Of a stretch of 36,729 nt of DNA, positions 29,187-35,893 are shown piece by piece (the first letter of the stretch is position 1; each line of letters starts with the position of its first letter). Below the pieces are notes generated by a model. The model was not told where the DNA came from and made no database searches. It was given only the letters and a program-made list of their open reading frames with translations. Source of the DNA: a virus. The translations under genes and the position numbers were made by a program. The stretch is taken from positions 1 through 36,729 of IMG/VR virus record IMGVR_UViG_3300032315_001069. One strand, written 5' to 3'.

Positions 29187-30176
29187 ATGGATACGAACCA
29201 GTTAGTAGTGTCAAACGGCACACAACACCAAGTGGCGCACCAGCGTCAAGCAACGGAAATTGCGGCGATCTGTAAGGACATCGTCACCAAGACGGCGCAA
29301 AACATACAGGGACGCAAATACGTCCGCGTCGAAGGCTGGCAGAGCATTGCCAACGCTTACGGATGCGTGGCCTCGGCCAAGGATGTCGAGCGCGTTGAGA
29401 CGGGCTTCCGCGCCATCGGCCAAGTTCGCCGCATGGACACTGGGGCCGTCATTTGCGAGGCCGAGGGCTTTGTGGGCGATGACGAGCGCACATGGTCAAA
29501 GCGCGACGAATACGCAAAGCGCGCAATGGCACAGACCCGCGCCATCAGCCGCGCCTGCCGCAGCGCCTTTGCTTTCATTGTGACTTACATGGACGCGGGG
29601 CTGGAAACCACGCCCGCCGAGGAGGTGCCGCAGGATGGCTTTGCCGCGTTGCACCCGGTCAGCTACGAGGCGCCACACCCAACCACTAACGCTTTCGCCG
29701 CATCGCGCGCGCAGAGCAAACCCGCGCCGCGCATGGCGGACGAGGATGTGATTGACGTTGAGCCCGTCCGTGTAAAGCGCGAGGTTCTGCGCGAGACAGC
29801 ACCCATCCGCAAAAAACAACCCGTGGCCGCGATGGAAGACGGCGCGGATTGGCAGACCGCGCGCTTCATCAAAGGCAATCGCCAAGACAAGACATCGAAG
29901 GCGGGCAAGAACTACACGCAGTGGGGTGCGTTTGTGGAAATCGAAGGCGCAGAGAAGGCCGAATGGCTGAACACCATTGACCGAGACTTAGGCGAAACCG
30001 TGGACGCGCTGGAAAACGGCGAAACCGTGCTGCTGCAAGTGAAGGTCGATGACTACGGGCGCAAGCTCGCGGCGATCCGCACGGCAGATGTGCCGACGAA
30101 GGCCGAGGAGAAGGCTGCGGACAAAGACATTGAGTGGGGAACCAAGCAGGACGATTCGGATTCTGTCCCTTTCTGA
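29187..30176 (+). CDS. Probable single-strand annealing/recombination protein
   Basis: A 329-residue protein. The conserved core is KYVRVEGWQSIANAYGCVAS, VRRMDTGAVICEAEGFVGDD and AMAQTRAISRACRSAFAFIV (up to about residue 131). A variable acidic linker and a second part, WQTARFIKGNRQDKTSKAGK, lead to a strongly acidic C-terminal tail (GTKQDDSDSVPF) like that of SSB proteins. It stands directly before a RecE-like exonuclease (three-base gap), the normal partner of phage annealing proteins. Exact family not identified, so the role is inferred from the pairing. Confidence 0.55.
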   Translation: MDTNQLVVSNGTQHQVAHQRQATEIAAICKDIVTKTAQNIQGRKYVRVEGWQSIANAYGCVASAKDVERVETGFRAIGQVRRMDTGAVICEAEGFVGDDERTWSKRDEYAKRAMAQTRAISRACRSAFAFIVTYMDAGLETTPAEEVPQDGFAALHPVSYEAPHPTTNAFAASRAQSKPAPRMADEDVIDVEPVRVKREVLRETAPIRKKQPVAAMEDGADWQTARFIKGNRQDKTSKAGKNYTQWGAFVEIEGAEKAEWLNTIDRDLGETVDALENGETVLLQVKVDDYGRKLAAIRTADVPTKAEEKAADKDIEWGTKQDDSDSVPF

Positions 30177-30179
30177 GCC

Positions 30180-31007
30180 ATGACCACGCCCAACCTCACA
30201 GGCATCCATTACCAAATGGACGAGAAAGAATACCGCATGGCCCCGGCCATCGCGGGCAGTGACGCAAAGCACATCCTGCCGCCTAAGACACCCGCGCACT
30301 ACGCGGCGCACATGGCGGGAGAAACCAAGCGCGAGCAGTCGCGCGCCATGCTCATGGGAACGCTGTGCCATCTGGCCGTGCTGGAACCCGCCAAGCTCGA
30401 CGCGGCTTTTATCGAGAAGCCGCAGGGCATGGACTTCCGCACCGCTCCGGGCAAAGACTTCAAGGCTAAGGCGGGCACCACGCCAATCCTCGACGCCGAC
30501 GAGGCGCGTGCCGTGCGGGGAATCCGCGACTCAATCGCCGCGCATGATGCGGCGAGCGAGCTATTGGCAGGCACGAAAAGCGAAGTGTCGCTCTTCGCCG
30601 AGCATCGCACAGGATTGTGGCTCAAAGGCCGCATCGACGCGCTGCGCGACGGCATTATTTGCGACGTGAAGACCACGAGCGCCGGGGCGGATGCGAACGC
30701 ATTTGCGCGGCAATGCTTCGCGCTGAACTACCACGTCAGCGCGGCATGGTATGTGTCGCTTTGCGCGCTCAACGGCTTGCCGACGCCGAAGTTCCACTGG
30801 ATCGCGGTGGAGACTGCCGCGCCGTATGCCGTGGCCGTCTACGAGATCGACGTTCGTGCGTTGCAGCTTGGCATGACGGTGATGCAGGACGCGCTGGCTC
30901 TCATTGCCCGCTGCGAGGACGAGGGCCATTGGCCCGGCTATGGCGACGAGGTGCAGACGCTCAACTTGCCGCCGTGGGCTTACAAGGGAAGCGAGGTGGC
31001 GGCGTGA
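30180..31007 (+). CDS. PD-(D/E)XK exonuclease, RecE-like
   Basis: A 275-residue nuclease. GTLCHLAVLEP lies in the N-terminal helix region; KSEVSLFAE is followed by LKGRIDALRDGIICDVKTTS, which contains the catalytic D153 and the D162-x-K164 pair. YHVSAAWYVSL (184-194) matches the helix with Gln/Tyr motif seen in phage alkaline and RecE exonucleases. It would chew one strand of duplex ends to load the annealing protein made just upstream. The stop overlaps the next GTG. Confidence 0.8.
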   Translation: MTTPNLTGIHYQMDEKEYRMAPAIAGSDAKHILPPKTPAHYAAHMAGETKREQSRAMLMGTLCHLAVLEPAKLDAAFIEKPQGMDFRTAPGKDFKAKAGTTPILDADEARAVRGIRDSIAAHDAASELLAGTKSEVSLFAEHRTGLWLKGRIDALRDGIICDVKTTSAGADANAFARQCFALNYHVSAAWYVSLCALNGLPTPKFHWIAVETAAPYAVAVYEIDVRALQLGMTVMQDALALIARCEDEGHWPGYGDEVQTLNLPPWAYKGSEVAA

Positions 31008-31264
31008 GCGAGACACCCGAAACAGAAACGCCCGAAACAAACGCGCAAATCTACGAGCGCAGGACGATCTGCCGAGTTGGCGGCATCCAAGAAGTCGTAG
31101 AGCTTGTGGACGCGGAAGTTGCCCGCAAGCTGGAACGCGACAGAGACAAGTGGAAGGCGGACTTCTGCGAAGTGTCGCGGCAAGGCGGTAATCTGCGGTT
31201 CGCGCTGCATAAAATTGCCGATGCGGTCAGATACGGGTTTAGGCATGGGAAGGGGGCCGCATGA
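31004..31264 (+). CDS. S-x-TPET family protein (copy 4, early arm)
   Basis: An 86-residue protein starting at GTG 31004 (GTGA overlap). It begins MSETPETETPETNAQIYERR and contains ARKLERDRDKWKAD, matching the ARKLERERD segment of the genes near 2870-3971. It lacks their ALxEFxxL end. Finding members in both arms shows this family is spread over the genome. Coiled-coil character; function unknown. Confidence 0.6.
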   Translation: MSETPETETPETNAQIYERRTICRVGGIQEVVELVDAEVARKLERDRDKWKADFCEVSRQGGNLRFALHKIADAVRYGFRHGKGAA

Positions 31265-31458
31265 GCGTCACATACGTTGAAAAGAAGGGTTGGCCCGGAA
31301 CCAAAGAAGCGCAATGGGGAGTTCCCGATTGGCTGTTGGAGCGCCTTGGGCTGCCCGAAACCACGGAGCGCGTGGTGCTGATCGCCAGCAACACAAACTG
31401 GATGAAGGTCAGCGCCAAGTTTTACCCGCTGCATCCGAAGAAAGGGGCGCGCAAATGA
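31261..31458 (+). CDS. Small hypothetical protein
   Basis: A 65-residue, mixed alpha/beta protein with PDWLLERLGLPETTERVVLI and MKVSAKFYPLHPKKG. Overlaps both neighbours by four bases. No family recognised. Confidence 0.5.
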   Translation: MSVTYVEKKGWPGTKEAQWGVPDWLLERLGLPETTERVVLIASNTNWMKVSAKFYPLHPKKGARK

Positions 31459-31727
31459 CCTGGCAACCAGAACTCTGGGGCAACTACTCGACCAACGTGG
31501 CCGAGGCCGACGAGGCCGAGAAGCGGCACCAAAAACCAACCCAAGCAGGCCGCATCCTCGCGTATTTACGCGCAGGCAACCGCATCACGGCCATTGAGGC
31601 GCTGGAGTCCTTCGGGTGCTTCCGCTTGGCCGCTCGCATCCACGAACTGCGGCGGGATGGGTGGCAGATAGAGGAGCGCACCGTTGAGACGCGGGGCGGC
31701 AAACGAGTGGCGGAGTATTCGCTATGA
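31455..31727 (+). CDS. Winged helix-turn-helix protein
   Basis: A 90-residue protein whose C-terminal two thirds form a winged HTH: QAGRILAYLRAGNRITAIEA, LESFGCFRLAARIHELRRDG, then the wing WQIEERTVETRGGKRVAEYS. The same pattern is common in small phage regulators that follow recombination genes. Start ATG 31455 overlaps the previous stop. It may regulate early genes or assist replication. Confidence 0.65.
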   Translation: MTWQPELWGNYSTNVAEADEAEKRHQKPTQAGRILAYLRAGNRITAIEALESFGCFRLAARIHELRRDGWQIEERTVETRGGKRVAEYSL

Positions 31728-31915
31728 GCGCACCGAGCAACTGGATACCCGCCGACAAGGAACTGCCGGGCAATATGCGCTGCGTTCTCGCCACGGACAT
31801 GGAGTGCCATTTCATCGCCATTTACGAGGGCGACAAATGGATCTGCGCGACCACAAGCGACGAAATCGACAGCCATGTGACGCATTGGATGGAACTGCCG
31901 GAGGTGCCGGAATGA
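31724..31915 (+). CDS. DUF551-like small protein
   Basis: A 63-residue protein with the family pattern NWIPADKELPGNMRCVLATD at the start and HVTHWMELPEVPE at the end. Family members are small phage proteins of unknown role. ATGA overlaps on both sides keep it within the early operon. Confidence 0.7.
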   Translation: MSAPSNWIPADKELPGNMRCVLATDMECHFIAIYEGDKWICATTSDEIDSHVTHWMELPEVPE

Positions 31916-32109
31916 AGCGCAATCCCTGGCTGCCGCATCCCGACAAGCTGCTGTGGAACAACAACGGCACTTACTGGATGCGCTGGGCGCCATTCGATCC
32001 GAACAAGACGGAGCGGATGGCCTTCAACCTCAAGACGCACGACGTGAACGAGGCCCGGCGCAAGCGGGACGAGATCGTGGCGAATTGGAATCGTAAGGAG
32101 GCGGCGTGA
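31912..32109 (+). CDS. Orphan integrase-type N-terminal domain
   Basis: A 65-residue protein resembling the arm-DNA-binding start of tyrosine integrases: LLWNNNGTYWMRWAPFDPNK, MAFNLKTHDVNEARRKRDEI. The core-binding and catalytic domains are absent and the next gene is unrelated, so this is either a remnant of an integrase or a free-standing DNA-binding module. The intact overlaps with both neighbours argue for a functional gene rather than recent decay. Confidence 0.55.
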   Translation: MKRNPWLPHPDKLLWNNNGTYWMRWAPFDPNKTERMAFNLKTHDVNEARRKRDEIVANWNRKEAA

Positions 32110-32348
32110 GCACTTACAAACCCGACCCGTGCTGCGACCGCCCGGCCATCGCCACGATGGATCATTTCAAGGGCTATCTGCACGAGGCGCAGCGCATGGT
32201 CAATCGTTGCTGCATACGTTGCTGGGCGCACTGGTATGGGCCGGAGGGCGGCGAGGTGCGGCGGTATTCGCGGGCTGAGTGGGATGTGTGGGTGCGGGAA
32301 GTGGAGGGCCGCTGCTCAACCTATGAGGAGGGCCGCAATGACCTTTGA
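32106..32348 (+). CDS. Cys/Trp-rich hypothetical protein
   Basis: An 80-residue protein from GTG 32106. Cysteines at about 9-10 and the group NRCCIRCWAHWYGPEGGE suggest zinc binding. The rest is charged with a Trp-rich helix (WDVWVREVEGRC). Its stop codon lies in a TTGACA hexamer at 32345 that, unlike the others, has no start 19-23 nt downstream. No family recognised. Confidence 0.5.
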   Translation: MSTYKPDPCCDRPAIATMDHFKGYLHEAQRMVNRCCIRCWAHWYGPEGGEVRRYSRAEWDVWVREVEGRCSTYEEGRNDL

Positions 32349-32409
32349 CACGCAGCCAGCAGCAACCCGTCTGAAAGCGGGAAACAGCATGAGAAACGTC
32401 AACAACCAA

Positions 32410-32482
32410 CCTTCAGATCCGTCGCCGTGGGCACTCATGCGCCTACTTTCAGCGGCGGCGGGTCTGAGGGTTTTTGTTTTTC
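32410..32482 (+). terminator. Long-stem terminator inside the early operon
   Basis: CCTTCAGATCCGTCGCCG (32410-32427) pairs over all 18 positions, counting a few G-T pairs, with CGGCGGCGGGTCTGAGGG (32453-32470). The loop is 25 bases and TTTTTGTTTTTC follows. It fills the 32349-32486 gap and ends a few bases before the HNH start, so transcription through it must be regulated or leaky, or a small RNA ends here. Confidence 0.85.
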
Positions 32483-32486
32483 AAGA

Positions 32487-33086
32487 ATGACCAACCAACG
32501 AAAGAACATTGGTAAGCGGCTGCGCTTTTCCATCTTTGCCCGCGACAACTTCACTTGCCGTTACTGCGGCAGACAATCCGACCAAGTAACGCTGCAAATC
32601 GACCACATTGTCCCTGTCTGCGAGGGCGGCGGCAACGACGAGACAAACCTCGTGACGGCTTGCATCGACTGCAACCTTGGCAAAAGCGGAACGCCGATAA
32701 GCCAATCCGCGCCAAACGAATCCGACCGACTTCGCATGGCGCAGGAGATGCGCGAGCAAATGGAGGCCGCAGAGCGTGGCCGCATACTTGTCGAGGCGAG
32801 GCAACAGCGGCGCCAGAACCTCATTGATTTCTGGTGCGAGCAAAGCGGCAACGAGCGAATCCAAAACCTAACGCTAAATATCGTGTTTTCGTATGTGGAG
32901 CGATACGGCGAGGAGATCGTTTACCCGTGGATTGAAAAGGCCGCGCTCAAATGCGCCGGCAGCGATTTTCAAATGGGCCGATATGTGAGCGGCATCCGTC
33001 GATCATTCGAGGCCGAGCTTGAGGCGCAGGCCGTTGGCCGCGAACTCGCTCAAGCGCAAAAGGGGGCGCACTACGATGAAGATTGA
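32487..33086 (+). CDS. HNH endonuclease with C-terminal extension
   Basis: A 199-residue protein. Residues 12-67 are a classic HNH site: CRYCG (C24, C27), IDHIVPVCEGG (D39, H40), DETNL (N54) and CIDCNLGKSG (C59, C62). Residues 68-199 are helical (MAQEMREQMEAAERGRILVE, then FDxR-like FQMGRYVSGIRRSFE) and may contact DNA or the replication protein encoded next. The start at 32487 comes right after the terminator. It may be a homing-type or replication-linked nicking nuclease. Confidence 0.8.
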   Translation: MTNQRKNIGKRLRFSIFARDNFTCRYCGRQSDQVTLQIDHIVPVCEGGGNDETNLVTACIDCNLGKSGTPISQSAPNESDRLRMAQEMREQMEAAERGRILVEARQQRRQNLIDFWCEQSGNERIQNLTLNIVFSYVERYGEEIVYPWIEKAALKCAGSDFQMGRYVSGIRRSFEAELEAQAVGRELAQAQKGAHYDED

Positions 33087-33972
33087 CCCCGGCTTTGTCA
33101 GCCACTGGAAGACGCAAATGCTGGTGGCGCGCTGCGGCGCAGAGGCGGCGCTTGGCTTGCTGCGGCTGTGGGGCAATGCCCAGATCAGCCGCGAGTGGAG
33201 CGGGCTGCGGCTATCGCCGCGCAAGCTGGCCTCAATGATGGGCTACAACGGCGATGCTGACGGATTGTGGCAAGCCATGACCGACAAGGACGCGGCATGG
33301 TTGGACGAGCAAGAGGACGGATCGTGGGACATTCACGGTTTTGAGGAACACCAGAAACAGGTCATCAAACTGTGGGCCAACGGCAAGAAAGGCGGAAGAC
33401 CGCCAAAAGAAGCACCCCCCACACCCCCCGAAGAAAACAAAGAAGATACTCTTGCGCGTCCTCTTACCCCATTTGGAAACCAAGTGGTTTCATTTCAAAA
33501 CCAAATGGTTTTTCAGACTCCGAGTTTGGAAGACGTGAAGCAGGCGGCTTTTATGATGGGAGCCAACCCAGAGCGAGCCGAAATATGGTTTCACGAGATG
33601 GAGGGGCGCGGCCATACCACCGATGGCTATTGGATTGGCAAGGACGGCCATGCGGTTCGTAACTGGCGCTCGGCATTAAAAGCGTGGGACGGCAAATGGG
33701 TTGCCAACGAGACAGCCAAGCACAACGGGAAGAACGGCCACAACGGCCACAACGGCCACGCCAAACCCGAATCGGTCTGGTCGCTACAGCAACGCATCGA
33801 AGCCGCGCAGAAGGAAGTGGATCGCATCTGCGCGAACCCAGCGAACAAGGAAGCCGTCCCTGACTCGTTCGACCGCAGGCTGCGGGCCGAGCCAATGGCG
33901 AAGGTGAAGGCGCTGAAGGCGAGCATTTCGGAAATGCGGCAGCGGTTGGCTGGGGTGGAGGTGGCGGCGTGA
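33076..33972 (+). CDS. Replication initiator/helicase-loader-like protein
   Basis: A 298-residue protein. The N-terminal 100 residues look like a winged-helix replication domain (GLLRLWGNAQISREWSGLRL, LASMMGYNGDADGLWQAM, WDIHGFEEHQKQV); a basic KKGGRPPKE and a disordered linker follow. The middle (EDVKQAAFMMGANPERAEIW, then DGHAVRNWRSALKAW) resembles the end of many phage replication proteins. A NGK-NGH-NGH-NGH linker and a coiled coil end the protein. Two palindromic iteron-like repeats lie inside the gene, as in lambda gene O. Confidence 0.65.
   Translation: MKIDPGFVSHWKTQMLVARCGAEAALGLLRLWGNAQISREWSGLRLSPRKLASMMGYNGDADGLWQAMTDKDAAWLDEQEDGSWDIHGFEEHQKQVIKLWANGKKGGRPPKEAPPTPPEENKEDTLARPLTPFGNQVVSFQNQMVFQTPSLEDVKQAAFMMGANPERAEIWFHEMEGRGHTTDGYWIGKDGHAVRNWRSALKAWDGKWVANETAKHNGKNGHNGHNGHAKPESVWSLQQRIEAAQKEVDRICANPANKEAVPDSFDRRLRAEPMAKVKALKASISEMRQRLAGVEVAA
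33476..33517. repeat. Two palindromic 21-bp iteron-like repeats (candidate origin)
   Basis: GAAACCAAGTGGTTTC (33476-33491) and AAAACCAAATGGTTTT (33497-33512) are perfect 16-bp palindromes whose centres are 21 bp apart, two helical turns. They lie in an A/T-rich stretch of the replication gene and encode the repeated NQVVSF/NQMVF residues. Candidate initiator-binding sites. Confidence 0.55.
33724..33759. repeat. Four tandem 9-bp repeats (NGH linker)
   Basis: AACGGCCAC occurs three times in a row (33733-33759) after the related AACGGGAAG. In frame it encodes NGK then NGH three times. It may be only a flexible linker, or a second repeat element of the origin. Confidence 0.7.
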
Positions 33973-34172
33973 GTGAATCCCTGCGCGCTTATATCCAAAG
34001 CCGTGGCCTCGACGCCCTCTTGACGATGAACTTCCTGCAAGACAACGGCGTGATCTCCGACAATGCCGTGAGCGTGGCCGAGGTCGGAAACGGCGGCGAG
34101 TGTATTGGCTGGCTGGAAAAGCGCGACCAGAGGGCTTTGCGGGCGCGGGATGAGGCGAGGAGGGCGGCGTGA
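33969..34172 (+). CDS. Small hypothetical protein
   Basis: A 67-residue protein from GTG 33969 (GTGA overlap): SLRAYIQSRGLDALLTMNFL, then GGECIGWLEKRDQRALRARD. Helical with a basic end. No recognised family; the overlap with replication and next genes suggests a co-expressed partner. Confidence 0.5.
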   Translation: MSESLRAYIQSRGLDALLTMNFLQDNGVISDNAVSVAEVGNGGECIGWLEKRDQRALRARDEARRAA

Positions 34173-34354
34173 GCGAATCCAAGCACTACTTGCCCAACGG
34201 GGCCAAAGCGATTTACCCGACGCTGGCAAAAGCCATAACGGCCCGATGCAAGGTGGCACGGCAACGCGGTGATCGGTGGCGATCTCAGCTACGCATCTAC
34301 CGTGTGGCGAAGGGCTGGTGCTTAACCAAAATGACGAAGGGACAACTACTGTGA
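34169..34354 (+). CDS. Small basic hypothetical protein
   Basis: A 61-residue, strongly basic protein from GTG 34169 (MSESKHYLPNGAKAIYPTLA, RCKVARQRGDRWRSQLRIYR). Overlaps neighbours by four bases. Likely nucleic-acid binding by charge alone; no family seen. Confidence 0.5.
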   Translation: MSESKHYLPNGAKAIYPTLAKAITARCKVARQRGDRWRSQLRIYRVAKGWCLTKMTKGQLL

Positions 34355-34800
34355 ATATCTCCAAACCCGAATGGAACGATTTGCTGACGCATTTGCCGGA
34401 TAAAGAGCGGCAAGTTGTTTTGGAGCGGTTTTTCCACGGCAAAACCGTTGAAACGGTTGGCAAAATTCTTGGTGTGAGTGCAGAGCGGGCGCGACAAATA
34501 CTCAAAAAAGCCCTGCACAGACTAAAAAAGCTGATTGAGGACAAGGCAGAGCGCCCAAGAAAACGCATCAGCTTGGCCGAAGGCTGGTTTGTGGACGTTA
34601 GCAAGGCTGGCGGGACGGCAAAATATGCGGCTTTTGCAAAGCGCATGAAGCGCCAGATTGGGGCGCAAAAACTTATCCGCGTGACACCCGACCCGACTTG
34701 GCCGGGGGCAATTACTTACTGGGGGCCAGTGAAAATCGTTATTGGGCGCAAAACAATCAAAGGCATCGCCCAAATAGAAGCCAAAGGAACGCACCTATGA
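34351..34800 (+). CDS. Sigma-factor region 4-like protein
   Basis: A 149-residue protein from GTG 34351. Residues 14-61 closely follow sigma-70 region 4: HLPDKERQVVLERFFHGKTV, then ETVGKILGVSAERARQILKK and ALHRLKKL. In sigma-70, region 4 binds the -35 hexamer TTGACA. There is no region 2, so it cannot melt a promoter by itself. The C-terminal half (TKxAAFAKRMKRQIGAQKLI-like, then TPDPTWPGAITYWG) is a separate small domain. A candidate late-gene activator or RNA polymerase appropriator. Confidence 0.65.
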   Translation: MNISKPEWNDLLTHLPDKERQVVLERFFHGKTVETVGKILGVSAERARQILKKALHRLKKLIEDKAERPRKRISLAEGWFVDVSKAGGTAKYAAFAKRMKRQIGAQKLIRVTPDPTWPGAITYWGPVKIVIGRKTIKGIAQIEAKGTHL

Positions 34801-35375
34801 TTGACACGAAACGCGCGCAAATGCTCGGAGGCGACCCCGCAGACCGCAAAGAGGCGTCCTATTGGCCGACGCACGAGGATAGACCTGAAGACATCTGGGC
34901 CGACGAATGGCTGGAGATGTGCCGGGCCTCGGAGGTGAAGGTTTGCCCGGATGCTGTGACGCACGGCAAGGCGGCTCTGACCAAGACCCTCAAGACCAGC
35001 GACAAGGACGGGCACAGGCTGGCGCAGCGGGAGGCCATTGTGCGCTTTCTTCAGCAAGCGCGGGAAGTGTCGGCGTGTCCCGATCTGCAATACTTCGTCG
35101 CTACCTGGCAGGCGGCTTTTGAGCTTGAAGACAAAGACGAGGACAAGACGCAGACCAGCATTGCCAAGCAATTCGGCGTCACGCGGGCGGCTGTGAGCAA
35201 AAGAGTCGTGGAGATACGGAAGGCGGCTAACCCGGCGACCATTGCCCGAAGCCAAAAAAGCATCGAGGCCAGAAAGACTTATGCGTTGCGCCAACTAATC
35301 GTTGGTCAGACGCGAACCAAGATAAACCTAACAACAACACAGAAGGAGACGGCAGACATATGGGCACAGAACTAA
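34797..35375 (+). CDS. HTH regulator, possible late activator
   Basis: A 192-residue protein. The C-terminal part has a clear HTH: TSIAKQFGVTRAAVSKRVVE, preceded by an acidic EDKDEDKTQ. The N-terminal half is mixed (YWPTHEDRPEDIWADEWLEM). ATG 34797 overlaps the sigma-like stop, but TTGACA at 34801 is 20 nt before in-frame ATG 34821, so the product may begin at codon 9 (MLGGDPADRK). Its place at the end of the early operon, as with lambda Q, suggests a late regulator; this is inferred. Confidence 0.6.
   Translation: MIDTKRAQMLGGDPADRKEASYWPTHEDRPEDIWADEWLEMCRASEVKVCPDAVTHGKAALTKTLKTSDKDGHRLAQREAIVRFLQQAREVSACPDLQYFVATWQAAFELEDKDEDKTQTSIAKQFGVTRAAVSKRVVEIRKAANPATIARSQKSIEARKTYALRQLIVGQTRTKINLTTTQKETADIWAQN
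34801..34806 (+). promoter_or_regulatory. TTGACA element, 20 nt before in-frame ATG 34821
   Basis: Lies within the first codons of the HTH gene. It suggests ATG 34821 as a real or alternative start. Confidence 0.35.
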
Positions 35376-35851
35376 CAACAGCAGTCAGCGTGGAGCAGTT
35401 GCGCGCATTGGCCGAACGCATACGCGAGGCCAAGGTTAGTGCAATCAAGGAAATGAAGGCGGCCATTGAGGCCATGCACGAGGAGGGCACGCTCTTGGTG
35501 CAGGCAGAGATGGAGTTGGGCGCGGCCTTTGATGGTTGGGTGGACGGGCTGGCCGATCATGGCGTTGACCCGATGCAGGCGCGCTATTGCATGAAGATCG
35601 CTAAGAAGCACAAAGAGGTGAAGAGCCTGTTTGCTGATCCGAGTGCAGCCAAGCAGATGGTGCTTCAGAACTTTGCCCCACCGTCAGCGCCTAAGGCTGA
35701 GACTGAGCGGGTGGCTGACGTGCCTGCTTACACGATCACGGTGCGGTTCAATATTGATCCGATGGATGCGGCGTTTCCAAGGGCGCGGTTCTTGGCTGAA
35801 CCTCAGGTGCGGTCGTTGATACAGGCGGTGCAGGATTTGGAACAGGGATAG
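35360..35851 (+). CDS. DUF3102-like coiled-coil/HTH protein
   Basis: A 163-residue protein that overlaps the previous gene by 16 bases. A long helix (LRALAERIREAKVSAIKEMK) leads to MELGAAFDGWVDGLADHGVD then PMQARYCMKIAKKHKEV, the pattern of DUF3102-type proteins that resemble partition or KorC-like factors. The C-terminus is beta-rich (YTITVRFNIDPMDAAFPRAR). Likely DNA-binding; exact role unknown. Confidence 0.5.
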   Translation: MGTELTTAVSVEQLRALAERIREAKVSAIKEMKAAIEAMHEEGTLLVQAEMELGAAFDGWVDGLADHGVDPMQARYCMKIAKKHKEVKSLFADPSAAKQMVLQNFAPPSAPKAETERVADVPAYTITVRFNIDPMDAAFPRARFLAEPQVRSLIQAVQDLEQG

Positions 35852-35871
35852 TTCGGCATTTGACCGCACTC

Positions 35872-35877
35872 TTGACC
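35872..35877 (+). promoter_or_regulatory. TTGACC element, 22 nt before ATG 35894
   Basis: A close variant of TTGACA at the usual spacing, in the 42-base gap before the HNH gene. A small hairpin CCTAT-CGAAA-ATAGG (35876-35890) lies between it and the start. Confidence 0.35.
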
Positions 35878-35893
35878 TATCGAAAATAGGCGC

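Noticed and set aside
29209-29214. TTGACA on the minus strand
   Set aside because: It lies inside the plus-strand recombination gene with no credible minus-strand gene after it.
32338-32490. A 50-codon frame starting ATGACCTTTGACACG
   Set aside because: Most of it is the terminator stem, loop and tail (32410-32482). The protein has no natural character.
35860-35888. Promoter TTGACC with AAAATA before the packaging HNH gene
   Set aside because: The -10 match is poor and other TTGACC words overlap it. Only the 22-nt start spacing is noted.
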